Below, one piece after another: positions 35,618 through 44,159 of a DNA stretch of 64,000 bases. Made by a program: the position numbers and the translations under genes. Under the pieces are notes generated by a model. It ran no database searches. It was given only the letters and a program-made list of their open reading frames with translations, and was not told the DNA's origin. Origin of the DNA: Alphaproteobacteria bacterium (GTDB taxonomy: Bacteria > Pseudomonadota > Alphaproteobacteria > Rhodobacterales > Rhodobacteraceae). Positions within the stretch are counted from its first letter, which is position 1; each line of letters begins with the position of its first letter. The stretch is taken from assembly GCA_030427405.1 (NCBI GenBank), contig JAUHXK010000007.1, forward strand, positions 124,001 through 188,000. The letters are read 5' to 3'.

Positions 35618-36253
35618 TCAGGCGAATGCGAACAGGAAACCGGCTTGCGCGCCCCAGTAAAGCGGCCAGACCAGGTAGGGCGTGACCGCCCGGGCCGGGT
35701 GATCGCGGGGCAGTAGGAATTTCTCGGTCGCAAGAATGAGGTCTGAGGAAATGAACGCAATGGCAGCGGGCAGCGTCCAGCGAAGGGCTCCGGTTTCAGG
35801 CAGCGCAAGGGCCGCCAGCCCCATGCCCAGAATAATGGGGACATAGCCCAGCACCGGACCTTTCAGAGGGCCCGCGCGGGGAACGATGAGGGCGGTGGCA
35901 ACGATGCCAAGCAGGATAAGCATCCAGAACATGCCCGGCCTGTCCAGGATCAACCCGGCGTTGCTGGACGGGTCAGTAAGAAACAGCGCAATATAGGCCA
36001 GGTGCCCGGCAGCAAAACCTGCGATCCCGGCCATAAATGTTGCGTCGGTTTCACGCGAAAGCAAGGCGTCCCCAACCGTGCATAGCGCAAGTGCCAGGAT
36101 CAGGAGCCACGGGGCCGCAAGGCCCCAGGCCGCGACCGCCAATAGCGCGACCGAGGCTGTCTTGAGCACGCTGCGCAAGGGGCTTGCGCGCCGCGCCGTC
36201 AAGGGCAGGTAGGCCAGCGCGGATGCACCGGCGGCCAAGAGCAGGATCGTCAT
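35618..36253 (-). CDS. Lysoplasmalogenase family membrane protein (YhhN/TMEM86)
   Basis: 211 residues from the ATG at 36253, with GGAGG nine bases upstream. Seven to eight hydrophobic helices are visible, with the conserved ALCTVGDALLSRET, GIAGFAAGHLAYIALF, FISSDLILATEKFL and TPYLVWPLYWGAQAGF motifs of the YhhN family. Members cleave the vinyl-ether bond of lysoplasmalogens; activity here is inferred. It is divergent from the small secreted protein at 36374. Confidence 0.88.
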   Translation of the reverse strand: MTILLLAAGASALAYLPLTARRASPLRSVLKTASVALLAVAAWGLAAPWLLILALALCTVGDALLSRETDATFMAGIAGFAAGHLAYIALFLTDPSSNAGLILDRPGMFWMLILLGIVATALIVPRAGPLKGPVLGYVPIILGMGLAALALPETGALRWTLPAAIAFISSDLILATEKFLLPRDHPARAVTPYLVWPLYWGAQAGFLFAFA

Positions 36254-36373
36254 GTTGGTTCCTCCGCCAACAAAAACGCCCCGAGCGTGTGAAAACCACA
36301 AGCCGTGACGTTGGGTTAGCCTGCGCCTGCGCCAAAGATGGAACGGGCGCGCGGCTTCTGCCAGAATGGGGCC

Positions 36374-36769
36374 ATGAACAGGTACCTGATGATTCTGTGG
36401 GCCGCATCCGCGCAGGCCGCCATGGCGCAATCGCCAATGTCGGCGGCGGAATTCGATGCCTATACGTTGGGAAAGACGATGTTTTACGGGTTTGAGGGGC
36501 GCGTTTACGGTGCCGAACGGCATTTGCCCAATCAGCGCGTTATCTGGTCGTTTCTGGATGGCGATTGCAAGGAAGGTAGCTGGTACCAACGTGACGACCA
36601 GATTTGTTTCGTCTACCAGGACCGGCCCGATCCGCAATGCTGGGTGTTTACGCGCACAGGCAAGGGGCTGGTTGCCCGGTTCGAAGGCAACCCGGAGGCG
36701 ACCGAGCTGTACGAAGCCCAGGAAATTGGCCAGGACATGGTGTGTTATGGTCCCGAAGTCGGGGTCTGA
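36374..36769 (+). CDS. Small secreted hypothetical protein
   Basis: 131 residues from the ATG at 36374. A signal peptide (about 1-19, ending AAMAQ) is followed by AAEFDAYTLGKTMFYGFEG and three Cys (CKEG, CFVYQD, CWVF). The FxGrVYGAE...CkeG...WYq...iCFvYq...CW order suggests a small disulfide-bonded beta domain. I do not recognise a named family. The stop abuts the xseA stop on the opposite strand. Confidence 0.65.
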   Translation: MNRYLMILWAASAQAAMAQSPMSAAEFDAYTLGKTMFYGFEGRVYGAERHLPNQRVIWSFLDGDCKEGSWYQRDDQICFVYQDRPDPQCWVFTRTGKGLVARFEGNPEATELYEAQEIGQDMVCYGPEVGV

Positions 36770-38278
36770 TCAGAACAATGAGCCCTGGTCCGGGCTGTCG
36801 GGTTTGCTTTTCTTCGGTGCGGATTTCTGCGCCGATGCGGGCTCGGATCCGGGGCTTTGGCGGGTGCTCAGGCGTCCATCGGCGAACTGGATTTCAAGAT
36901 TGGTGTGTTGCTCGGCGTCAGCTTTGCGAGTCAGTAGCTGATCGCCTGCGCGCACCACCGCATAGCCACGTTCAAGCGTCGCCTTGTAGCTGAGCGTTTC
37001 ACGCAGCCTGTCCGTGGCCTCGACCTGTTGGCGCAGCCGGTCCAGTCGTGTGGTCTGTGCCGTGGTCAGCCGGTCGCTCAACCGGCTGAGGGTATCCCGG
37101 CGTGTGTCAAGCTCGCGCCGGATCGGGCGCAGGCTCAGGCGGGATGACAGGTTGCGCCACCGGTCATGGCGCGTTTCGACCAGGCTGCGCAGTGTCGAGG
37201 GCCGCAGATGCCCTGAGATGTCCAAAAGCTTGACGCGGCGGGTTTGCACCCCGCGGATCAAGGCGCTGGGCAGGCGGTCTGAGACCTGATCCAGTCGCTG
37301 GCGGGGGCTGTCGAGCAAGCTGTCGGCGCGCGGCAGGGCGCGGGACAGGTCGCGCAGGCGCTGGCTGCGGCGCTGCACGGCATCGGTGGCGGCGCGGGAC
37401 AGGCGGGCCCCTTGTTCGCCGGTCCAGGCCAGCAATTCCATGCGCACCGGAACGGCCAGTTCCGCGGCTGCGGTGGGTGTCGGCGCGCGACGGTCCGAGA
37501 CAAAGTCGATCAGGGTCGTGTCGGTTTCGTGCCCCACCGCCGATATCAGCGGAATATCAGAGGCGGCGGCAGCGCGGGCAACCGATTCCTCGTTGAAACC
37601 CCAGAGGTCTTCGATTGAGCCGCCACCGCGGGCCACGATGAGCAGGTCGGGGCGTGGCAGGGCGCCGCCGGGTGTCAGCGCATTGAAGCCCTGGATGGCG
37701 CGGCTGACCTCGGGGGCGCAGTTGGCCCCCTGGACGGCAACGGGCCAGATCAGCACCTTGCGGGGAAACCGGTCGCGTAGCCGGTGCAGGATATCGCGGA
37801 TCACAGCGCCCGAGGGCGAGGTGACGACGCCGATGATCTGCGGCAGATAGGGCAGGGGCTTCTTGCGTTCGGGCGCAAACAGGCCTTCGGATTCAAGCTG
37901 TTTCTTGCGTTTTTCCAGCAGCGCCATCAGCGCGCCCTGTCCTGCAACGGCGACCTCGTCTACGTTCAGGTTGTATTTCGACTGTGCACCAAATGCGGTC
38001 AGGCGGCCTGTGACGACAACTTCAAGCCCCTCTTCGGGCTCTACGGACAGTCCCGCGATCTGGCCTTTCCAGGTCGTGCAGGCCAGCACGTTCCGGTCGT
38101 CCTTGATGTCATAGTACAGATGCCCCGAGCGGGCCCTGAACACGCGTCCGACCTCGCCCCGCACGCGGACCCGGCCAAAAGAGCCTTCGAGAGTGCGCTT
38201 CACCTCGCCCGAGATTTCCGAGACGGTGTATTCGGGGGTGTTCTGGCCCGGAACCGGGTCGTCAAGCAGATCGGACAT
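36770..38278 (-). CDS. xseA: Exodeoxyribonuclease VII large subunit
   Basis: 502 residues from the ATG at 38278 with AAGG upstream; the frame runs further but the added N-terminus is antisense to purD. An OB fold (about 18-115, YTVSEISGEVKRTLEGSFGRVRVRGE) precedes the nuclease domain with GVVTSPSGAVIRDI, RGGGSIEDLWGFNEE and GHETDTTLIDFVSDRRAPTPTAAAE. A long coiled coil follows. It degrades single-stranded DNA with XseB, whose gene is not in the window. It is divergent from purD, 75 bp away. Confidence 0.97.
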   Translation of the reverse strand: MSDLLDDPVPGQNTPEYTVSEISGEVKRTLEGSFGRVRVRGEVGRVFRARSGHLYYDIKDDRNVLACTTWKGQIAGLSVEPEEGLEVVVTGRLTAFGAQSKYNLNVDEVAVAGQGALMALLEKRKKQLESEGLFAPERKKPLPYLPQIIGVVTSPSGAVIRDILHRLRDRFPRKVLIWPVAVQGANCAPEVSRAIQGFNALTPGGALPRPDLLIVARGGGSIEDLWGFNEESVARAAAASDIPLISAVGHETDTTLIDFVSDRRAPTPTAAAELAVPVRMELLAWTGEQGARLSRAATDAVQRRSQRLRDLSRALPRADSLLDSPRQRLDQVSDRLPSALIRGVQTRRVKLLDISGHLRPSTLRSLVETRHDRWRNLSSRLSLRPIRRELDTRRDTLSRLSDRLTTAQTTRLDRLRQQVEATDRLRETLSYKATLERGYAVVRAGDQLLTRKADAEQHTNLEIQFADGRLSTRQSPGSEPASAQKSAPKKSKPDSPDQGSLF

Positions 38279-38353
38279 TTCAGCGCCTTGTGTCAAATGT
38301 CCGGGCAGCTTAGAACGCCGCGCAGGCGAGGCCAAGCAGATCGGAGTGCTTTC

Positions 38354-39616
38354 ATGAATATCCTCATTCTCGGCAGTGGCGGGCGCGAACACAGCCTGGC
38401 CTGGGCGGTGATGCAGAACCCCAAATGCGATCGGCTGATCGTGGCGCCGGGCAATGCAGGTATTGCGCAGATCGCCGAATGCGCGGCTTTGGATATCGAA
38501 AATGGCGGCGCGGTCGTCAGTTTCGCCGAGGCAAACGCGATTGATTTCGTCATCATCGGCCCCGAGGCCCCGCTGGCCGCAGGCGTGGCCGATCGGCTGC
38601 GCGAGGCGGGCGTGCTGGTCTTTGGTCCCTCGGCCGAGGCGGCGCGGCTGGAAGCGTCCAAGAGTTTTACCAAGGAAATCTGCGATGCCTCGAACGCGCC
38701 TACCGCAGCCTATGCGCGGTTTGTCGAGGCCGAACCGGCCAAGGCCTATATCCGCGAACAAGGAGCGCCCATCGTCGTCAAGGCTGACGGTCTGGCCGCG
38801 GGCAAAGGGGTGATTGTTGCGATGGACGAACAGACCGCGCTGGATGCCATCGACGACATGTTCGGTGGTGCCTTCGGCGGTGCGGGCGCCGAAGTGGTCA
38901 TCGAAGAATTCATGGACGGTGAAGAGGCGTCATTGTTTGTTCTGTGCGATGGTGAGGACATCCTGTCGGTCGGCACGGCGCAGGACCACAAGCGCGTCGG
39001 AGAGGGCGATACCGGCCTGAACACCGGCGGCATGGGCGCCTATTCCCCCGCGCCGGTCCTGAGCGCAGAGATCGAGGCCCGCGCCATGGATGAGATCGTG
39101 CGCCCGACCATCGCCGAGATGAAGCGCCGCGGAACGCCTTTTCAGGGTGTGCTTTACGCCGGCCTGATGATCAAGGATGGGCAACCGCGCCTGGTCGAAT
39201 ACAATGTCCGCTTTGGCGATCCCGAATGCCAGGTGCTGATGATGCGTCTGGGCGCACAGGCAATGGACCTGATGCATGCCGCTGCTGAGGGGCGGCTGCG
39301 CGAGACACGGGTGAACTGGGCCGACGATCACGCGATGACGGTGGTCATGGCCGCCAATGGCTACCCGGGGTCTTATGAAAAAGGGACCGTTATCAAGGGG
39401 CTGGGCGATCTTCCCGAAGACAGCAGCAATATGGTGTTTCACGCGGGTACCCAGGCTGATGGGGGCGAGGTTGTGGCCTCGGGCGGTCGTGTCCTGAACG
39501 TGACGGCGCGCGGCGCGACCTTGCAGGATGCGCGGGACCGCGCGTATGCGATGGTTGATGGCGTCGACTGGCCGGGTGGGTTTTTCCGCCGCGACATCGG
39601 GTGGCGCGCGCTGTGA
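38354..39616 (+). CDS. purD: Phosphoribosylamine-glycine ligase
   Basis: 420 residues from the ATG at 38354 with GGAG upstream. MNILILGSGGREHSLAW binds phosphoribosylamine, the ATP-grasp domain has APIVVKADGLAAGKGVIVA and EEFMDGEEASLFVLCDG, and QDHKRVGEGDTGLNTGGMGAYSPAP plus EYNVRFGDPECQ complete the active site. It makes glycinamide ribonucleotide in purine synthesis. It ends at a repeat hairpin. Confidence 0.98.
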   Translation: MNILILGSGGREHSLAWAVMQNPKCDRLIVAPGNAGIAQIAECAALDIENGGAVVSFAEANAIDFVIIGPEAPLAAGVADRLREAGVLVFGPSAEAARLEASKSFTKEICDASNAPTAAYARFVEAEPAKAYIREQGAPIVVKADGLAAGKGVIVAMDEQTALDAIDDMFGGAFGGAGAEVVIEEFMDGEEASLFVLCDGEDILSVGTAQDHKRVGEGDTGLNTGGMGAYSPAPVLSAEIEARAMDEIVRPTIAEMKRRGTPFQGVLYAGLMIKDGQPRLVEYNVRFGDPECQVLMMRLGAQAMDLMHAAAEGRLRETRVNWADDHAMTVVMAANGYPGSYEKGTVIKGLGDLPEDSSNMVFHAGTQADGGEVVASGGRVLNVTARGATLQDARDRAYAMVDGVDWPGGFFRRDIGWRAL

Positions 39617-39650
39617 CCTGAGGGCCGGACCATGATGGTTGCCGGTCGGT

Positions 39651-39710
39651 AGGGGGCTTTGCCCCCTCGGCCTGCGGCCTCACCCCCAGGATATTTTCAG
39701 CCAGATGAAG
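39651..39710. repeat. Roseobacter-type intergenic repeat element
   Basis: AGGGGGC-TTT-GCCCCCT hairpin (39651-39667), then CACCCCCAGGATATTTTCAG and CCAGATGAAG up to 39710. It has the same two parts as the elements near 16786 and 34391. It lies between purD (plus) and the FG-GAP protein gene (minus), both ending here, and may act as terminator. Confidence 0.7.
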
Positions 39711-39717
39711 CGGCGGA

Positions 39718-40466
39718 TCAGCAGGTGAGGCTGGCGGCAAGGCCTTGGTGGCCGGTATATGGCCCGAGGTCGGTTACTTGCCATTTCCCGTCATAGGATA
39801 CCGACTGAATGCGGGTCCAATTGGCGTTGGCCAGGATAAGTTCGGGGCCGGTGCCGCAGTCGCGTATGCCGCCCGAGATGAAATCCTCGCCGATCCGGTG
39901 ATTGGTCAGGCCGGGCAGGGTTGCGACCTGTGTCAGCCCGGCGTCGTGATAGCGCCAGATTCGCAGGGTCTTGGCCAGGTGAGGGCGATCAACATAGGCG
40001 ATTTCGATATGGCCGTCGCCGTCGAGATCTGCCGCGCCGAGGGGCGCGAGCCAGCGGAATGGCGTGCCGATGTAGGGGGTGGCGGCCAGCAGACCGTCCT
40101 GGGTGTAGATCGCGAGCCTTGCGCCCTGATCGCGGTGGCTTTCGATCACCATCACCTCGGGGTGGCCATCGCCCGTGACATCCACGAGACGGGGCGCGAG
40201 GTCTTCGAAAACCCGTTCCCGCGGCAGCCGGATCGTAAGGAGGGTGCGCCGGGGGCCGATCTCGAGAAGCAGAGCGCCGTATTCGATATCGTCGCCCAAT
40301 ACGCCATGCGCGTAGCGGGTTGTCGGTTCGGCATATCGGGCCGCGACGATTGTGTCGGCCAGTGGGGCCTGCGCGGATGCCGCCAGCCACAGGCCAGCCG
40401 TCAGAAGCGCGCCGCGTGTCCGTTGCTGCCACTGGCGGGCGCGGGGGCGCGGCGCTTTGGGGTGCA

Positions 40467-40467
<1 letters not shown>
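39718..40467 (-). CDS. Secreted FG-GAP/VCBS repeat protein
   Basis: 249 residues. A basic N-terminus and hydrophobic stretch (GALLTAGLWLAASAQAPLA) form a signal. DVTGDGHPEVMVIESH and DLDGDGHIEIAYVDR are FG-GAP/VCBS calcium-binding repeats of a beta-propeller-like fold. The ATG overlaps the ferredoxin stop by ATGA, so it is co-translated with it, an unexpected pairing of a cytoplasmic and an exported protein. Function unknown. Confidence 0.75.
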
Positions 40468-40856
<389 letters not shown>

Positions 40857-40900
40857 TCATTTGCGACCATTGACGGCGTGACTGGACTTTCCTGTCTTTT

Positions 40901-40915
40901 GTTCTATTTTTGTTC
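40901..40915. promoter_or_regulatory. LexA/SOS box GTTC-N7-GTTC
   Basis: GTTC at 40901-40904 and GTTC at 40912-40915 with exactly seven bases between match the alphaproteobacterial LexA consensus. It ends 2 bp before the ATG of the dnaE2-like remnant. In alphaproteobacteria such boxes govern imuA-imuB-dnaE2. Confidence 0.75.
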
Positions 40916-40917
40916 TT

Positions 40918-41298
40918 ATGCAAGCTGCCCCAGTCCCCCCACGGATATCAGGCCAGAACTGGCCGCGCCCGCCCGCCTGCCTGCCGGCCAACCGGTTGGA
41001 GGATCCGCCCGAAGGCGCGCGCCTGACGGTGGCGGGGCTGGTGATCCTGCGGCAACGGCCGGGCACGGCCAAGGGGGTGATCTTTGTCACGCTTGAGGAT
41101 GAGACCGGCATCGTGAACGTGGTGATCTGGCGCAAGATATACGAACGCTTTCGCCGGGCGGTGATTTCGGGACGCCTGTTGCGGGTGACCGGGCGCATGC
41201 AGCGCGCGCATTCGGTCACACATGTGATTGCCGAAGAGATCGAGGATATCTCGGACATGCTGGATGTGTTGGTGCGGGGTCCGGGCGGCGGGGGCTGA
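40918..41298 (+). pseudogene. dnaE2: Remnant of error-prone DNA polymerase DnaE2 (OB-fold region)
   Basis: 126 codons. From about residue 30 it matches the C-terminal OB-fold of DnaE2: GARLTVAGLVILRQRPGTAKGVIFVTLEDETGIVNVVIW and RLLRVTGRMQRAHSVTHVIAEEIEDIS. DnaE2 is about 1000-1100 residues, so PHP, palm, finger and tau-binding parts are missing, and the usual HPR...P tail is absent too. imuA and imuB are not nearby. The first 25 residues are not recognised. An SOS box lies directly upstream, suggesting that the promoter and tail of an imuA-imuB-dnaE2 operon were joined by deletion. It could still be translated as a small nucleic-acid-binding protein. Confidence 0.75.
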
Positions 41299-41404
41299 GT
41301 TGCACCCGCGTCACGATTGGGTGCACCGTCCGGGCGGCGGCATCTTGTGTGCGACCGCCCGGCGATGAGACCCGCACATGCGGGCCAACAGGGGTATGCC
41401 TGCT

Positions 41405-41941
41405 TTATTCGACAGAACTGCGGATATTCCACGTCTGGTAAGCGGCCTGATCGGGGGCGCAGGGTTGCAGCGTCAAAGCCTTGATCTGGTTGACCTTGCT
41501 GCGCCCGCTGCGCGTGTCTTCGCCCACTGTGAAACACAGATCGGGGGCGGCGGCGGGTGCAATGGTCCCTTCACCCGAAAACGAGAAGGACTGTGCGTCA
41601 CTGCCATCGCACGTCGCAAGAGCGATTGACGCGCCCGCCTCGGGCGAGGCGACCTGAACGCAGACATCAAATTCAGGCATGTAGAGCGTTCCATCAGCAA
41701 ACTTGTCGGTATCAAAAATCTGATCCACTCCAAGTTCACCGCTGGGGCTATAGCATGTGTGGCCCTGAAGACCTTTGGCCGGGTCCGCATCAAACCCTTT
41801 GGCACCGGCAATATCCAGACAATAGCCCTTTTGGAAGTTGTCCAGCATATCCGAGAGATAGATTTCGACGTTTTCGGCCTGCGCGGCGCCAGCAGTCAGC
41901 GTCGTGGCGATCAGGGCGGCATAGGTTGAATATCTGGTCAT
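41405..41941 (-). CDS. Secreted ricin-type lectin-like protein
   Basis: 178 residues. The signal peptide (about 1-22, ending GAAQA) is followed by repeats with Cys pairs and Q-x-(F/W): YCLDIAGAKG...GHTCY...VDQIF, VCVQVASPEAGASIALATCDGSDAQSFSF, and LCFTVGE...LTLQPCAPDQAAYQTWNI. Three such units make a beta-trefoil. The classical QxW is present once and relaxed in the others. No catalytic part is attached. Ligand unknown. Confidence 0.65.
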   Translation of the reverse strand: MTRYSTYAALIATTLTAGAAQAENVEIYLSDMLDNFQKGYCLDIAGAKGFDADPAKGLQGHTCYSPSGELGVDQIFDTDKFADGTLYMPEFDVCVQVASPEAGASIALATCDGSDAQSFSFSGEGTIAPAAAPDLCFTVGEDTRSGRSKVNQIKALTLQPCAPDQAAYQTWNIRSSVE

Positions 41942-42044
41942 TGAATGAATCTTGTGAATGAGGGTGGGTGGTGCGTGGGTGTTTGGAATTTCGGTGTCCA
42001 GGTCCGTATCCCAGTGAATTGTTCCATGACTTGAAACGGGTGGG

Positions 42045-42081
42045 GCCTGCTATTCCGTCGCAAAAAATGCCTGCTATTTCG
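42045..42081. repeat. Short direct repeat GCCTGCTATT-YCG
   Basis: GCCTGCTATTCCG at 42045 and GCCTGCTATTTCG at 42069 are two 13-base copies, 24 bp apart, differing at one base, upstream of the lectin-like gene. They could be paired binding sites. Confidence 0.4.
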
Positions 42082-42129
42082 AAAAAAATTTCCGAACCTG
42101 GCGCGGGCCCAAAATCACGTTCGCCGCGG

Positions 42130-42141
42130 GCGAAATTTCGC
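42130..42141. promoter_or_regulatory. Palindrome GCGAAATTTCGC
   Basis: Perfect 12-bp palindrome nested in a wider CGCCGCG/CGCGGCG pairing, about 190 bp upstream of the lectin-like ATG (41941, minus) and 78 bp after the GST stop. It may be an operator or part of a hairpin. Confidence 0.35.
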
Positions 42142-42218
42142 GGCGCGCGCCATGGATTTTATCTGGGTGGGCTGGGGCGAGAAAGGCCGCGGCGCCGTTG
42201 CTTTGCGTGCGCGGGAGC

Positions 42219-42917
42219 TTACTGTTTGAACAAAACGCCCTGGGCCTGCTTCGACCGATGATCTCCTCGCAACTCGGCATGCAGGGCGCGGCCTGCCTGA
42301 ACACCCGGTCGCGCACCGACGGTGGCAAGCCAGCGGGCGAGGTGGGGTTTGTCCTCAAGCTTTTGCTGCTGACCTTCCCAAAGGCTGGCCCAGCCCCAGA
42401 TCGCCATGTCCGCGATCGAATAGAATTCGCCTGCAACGTATTCGTTCTGCGCAAGCCTTCGGTCAAGCACGCCATACAGGCGCGCGACCTCGGCCCGGTA
42501 CCTGTCTTTCGCATAGGGCAGGTCCTGGGGCGGATCCAACTGCGGGGCATATTTCAGGAAGTGATGCGCCTGGCCGGCCATCGGGCCGACGCCGCCCATT
42601 TGCCACATCAACCACTCTTCTACGGCGATGCGGTCCCGCTCGGTTTCGCCGTAAAAGCGGCCCGTCTTGTGTGCCAGGTACAAAAGGATCGCGCCGCTTT
42701 CGAATACGGAAACCGGTTCCCCGTCGGGGCCGTCGGGGTCGGTAATGGCCGGCATGCGGTTGTTGGGGGCGATCTTCAGGAACGCGGGGTCGAACTGGTC
42801 GCCCTTGCCGATATTGATCAGCGTCGTGCGATAGGGCAGGTCCATTTCCTCCAGCGCAATGGACACTTTCCAGCCATTGGGCGTCGGCCAGAAATACAGG
42901 TCAATCGGATTTGCCAT
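42219..42917 (-). CDS. Glutathione S-transferase, YghU/YfcG-like
   Basis: 232 residues. PIDLYFWPTPNGWKVSIALEEMDLPYRTTLINIGKGDQFDPAFLKIAPNNRMPAITDPDG is the thioredoxin-like half, with TPN in the Nu-class position, and SVFESGAILLYLA completes the glutathione site. The helical half has WLMWQMGGVGPMAGQAHHFLKYAP, typical of disulfide-bond oxidoreductases of the YfcG/YghU group. It probably binds two glutathiones and reduces disulfides or peroxides. Confidence 0.93.
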   Translation of the reverse strand: MANPIDLYFWPTPNGWKVSIALEEMDLPYRTTLINIGKGDQFDPAFLKIAPNNRMPAITDPDGPDGEPVSVFESGAILLYLAHKTGRFYGETERDRIAVEEWLMWQMGGVGPMAGQAHHFLKYAPQLDPPQDLPYAKDRYRAEVARLYGVLDRRLAQNEYVAGEFYSIADMAIWGWASLWEGQQQKLEDKPHLARWLATVGARPGVQAGRALHAELRGDHRSKQAQGVLFKQ

Positions 42918-42944
42918 GTGGTCCCCCTTTTTGGTTGGCGGGGA

Positions 42945-43880
42945 TCATGAAGCTTTCTGCACGAACGGCAAGAGGCGACGTGACGAGGGGCGCGCAAGAA
43001 GTCGTGACCATCGCCGCTGCGAGCGCGGCGGCAGGCCCTGGCGCAACGCGCCCAGGCTTAGCCCGTCGGGGTCGCGCAGCAGCGCGTTATAAACCCGCAG
43101 AACACCGGGGCGGGTATAACTGGACCAGTGGCAGACGCGCCGTTGCGGTGCGGCAACGGGAAACACCAAGCCTGAAAGGTGGTCCAAAGTTGCAGCGCAA
43201 TCTATTTGCAGCGTCACGGCATTCGGCGCTTCAAGGCCTGCTCCGATGCTGCGATCTCCGGCACGGGGCGGTTGAATCAGGCGTTCGTACAGGAAATCGA
43301 ACAGGTCGTTTTCGCGGCTGGTAACGTTGATCAACTCGGCCCTTTGGCCCGCCGGGGTTTCCAATGCCCGAACCGTGCGCGACCGATAGGCCGCGCCGGT
43401 CATGGAAATGATGCGCCCCAGCGCACCGGGGGGAACGTGGTGCAGGGCCTCCAACGCCAGTTCGACCCCCATGGAATGGCCGATGAAATGGATCGGACGG
43501 CCGGGTTCCATGTGGTGCAACCGGGTGATCACCTGGGCCAGTACCCGTCCTGCCGAAACCGCCCTGCGCCGGGCCGCCCACACCGGGCCACGCGCATCCC
43601 AGCCAAAGGCAATGGCCAGACCCTCGTCGGAAAAGCCCGATCCAAAGCCCAATTGTTGCGGCCAGCTAGGGCTGTACCAGGGCTGTGCGCTGGGCCGAAG
43701 CGACAGGATATGCCGATGCGGGCAGCCGTTGGGGTCTTCGGGTCGGTATTTGTACCCGTGGGTCATCACGATGACCGGGCCTTTGGTGGTGTGCGATTGC
43801 TGCAGTGCGCTTTCGACCGTGCGCGACGAACCGTGCAGTGCAGCGCTGCCATTGACGGCGTTGATCCTGATAACCGGCAT
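42945..43880 (-). CDS. Alpha/beta hydrolase
   Basis: 311 residues. VIVMTHGYKYRPEDP gives the oxyanion strand, HFIGHSMGVELALEALHHVPPG holds the nucleophile in GHSMG, and ENDLFDFLYERL plus the later DHL segment offer the acid and base. The basic C-terminus (LRQGLPPRSQRRWSRLLARPSSRR) is unusual for a cytoplasmic esterase. No lid signature. Substrate unknown. It is divergent from metZ. Confidence 0.82.
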   Translation of the reverse strand: MPVIRINAVNGSAALHGSSRTVESALQQSHTTKGPVIVMTHGYKYRPEDPNGCPHRHILSLRPSAQPWYSPSWPQQLGFGSGFSDEGLAIAFGWDARGPVWAARRRAVSAGRVLAQVITRLHHMEPGRPIHFIGHSMGVELALEALHHVPPGALGRIISMTGAAYRSRTVRALETPAGQRAELINVTSRENDLFDFLYERLIQPPRAGDRSIGAGLEAPNAVTLQIDCAATLDHLSGLVFPVAAPQRRVCHWSSYTRPGVLRVYNALLRDPDGLSLGALRQGLPPRSQRRWSRLLARPSSRRLLPFVQKAS

Positions 43881-43981
43881 GGGCTTGCCCTATACAAGAT
43901 GTTGTGGCCTTGATCTGTCACAACGCTATGACGGTTGGATGAACGCCGGGTTACAGAACCGTGACGATGCGCGGGGCGGGC

Positions 43982-44010
43982 TTGACGCCTTTGCACCTGC
44001 GGCGTATTGG
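43982..44010 (+). promoter_or_regulatory. Promoter candidate for the metZ leader
   Basis: TTGACG (43982-43987) and TATTGG (44005-44010) are separated by exactly 17 bp, and the riboswitch begins 16 bases downstream. The -35 is strong and the -10 is weak. Position fits the leader start. Confidence 0.5.
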
Positions 44011-44025
44011 CAACAGCAGGAACCA

Positions 44026-44082
44026 CGTGGCGATTTGTTACCGGATTGCGGGCCACGCTAAACAACACCGCTAAAAGGTCAG
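44026..44082 (+). ncRNA. SAM-II riboswitch
   Basis: CGTGGC (44026-44031) pairs with GCCACG (44052-44057), and the conserved elements GATTT, ACCGGATTGC, CGCTAAA and GCTAAAAGG follow in SAM-II order. This class of S-adenosylmethionine aptamer, with its pseudoknot, sits upstream of metA/metZ-type genes in alphaproteobacteria. It lies 78 bp before metZ and should lower metZ expression when SAM is high. Confidence 0.9.
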
Positions 44083-44086
44083 GATG

Positions 44087-44123
44087 AAAGACCCCTTTCG
44101 CTTGACCGCGTCTGGGGTTTTTT
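44087..44123 (+). terminator. Regulatory terminator downstream of SAM-II aptamer
   Basis: AAAGACCCC (44087-44095) can pair with GGGGTTTTT (44114-44122), allowing one G-U pair, with a T-run of six. It is 5 bases after the aptamer and ahead of the metZ start, so it could be the expression platform. SAM-II often acts on translation, so termination is an inference. Confidence 0.6.
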
Positions 44124-44159
44124 GATTTGCCCTTTGGTTCCGGGGCTGAAAGGGAAGAC

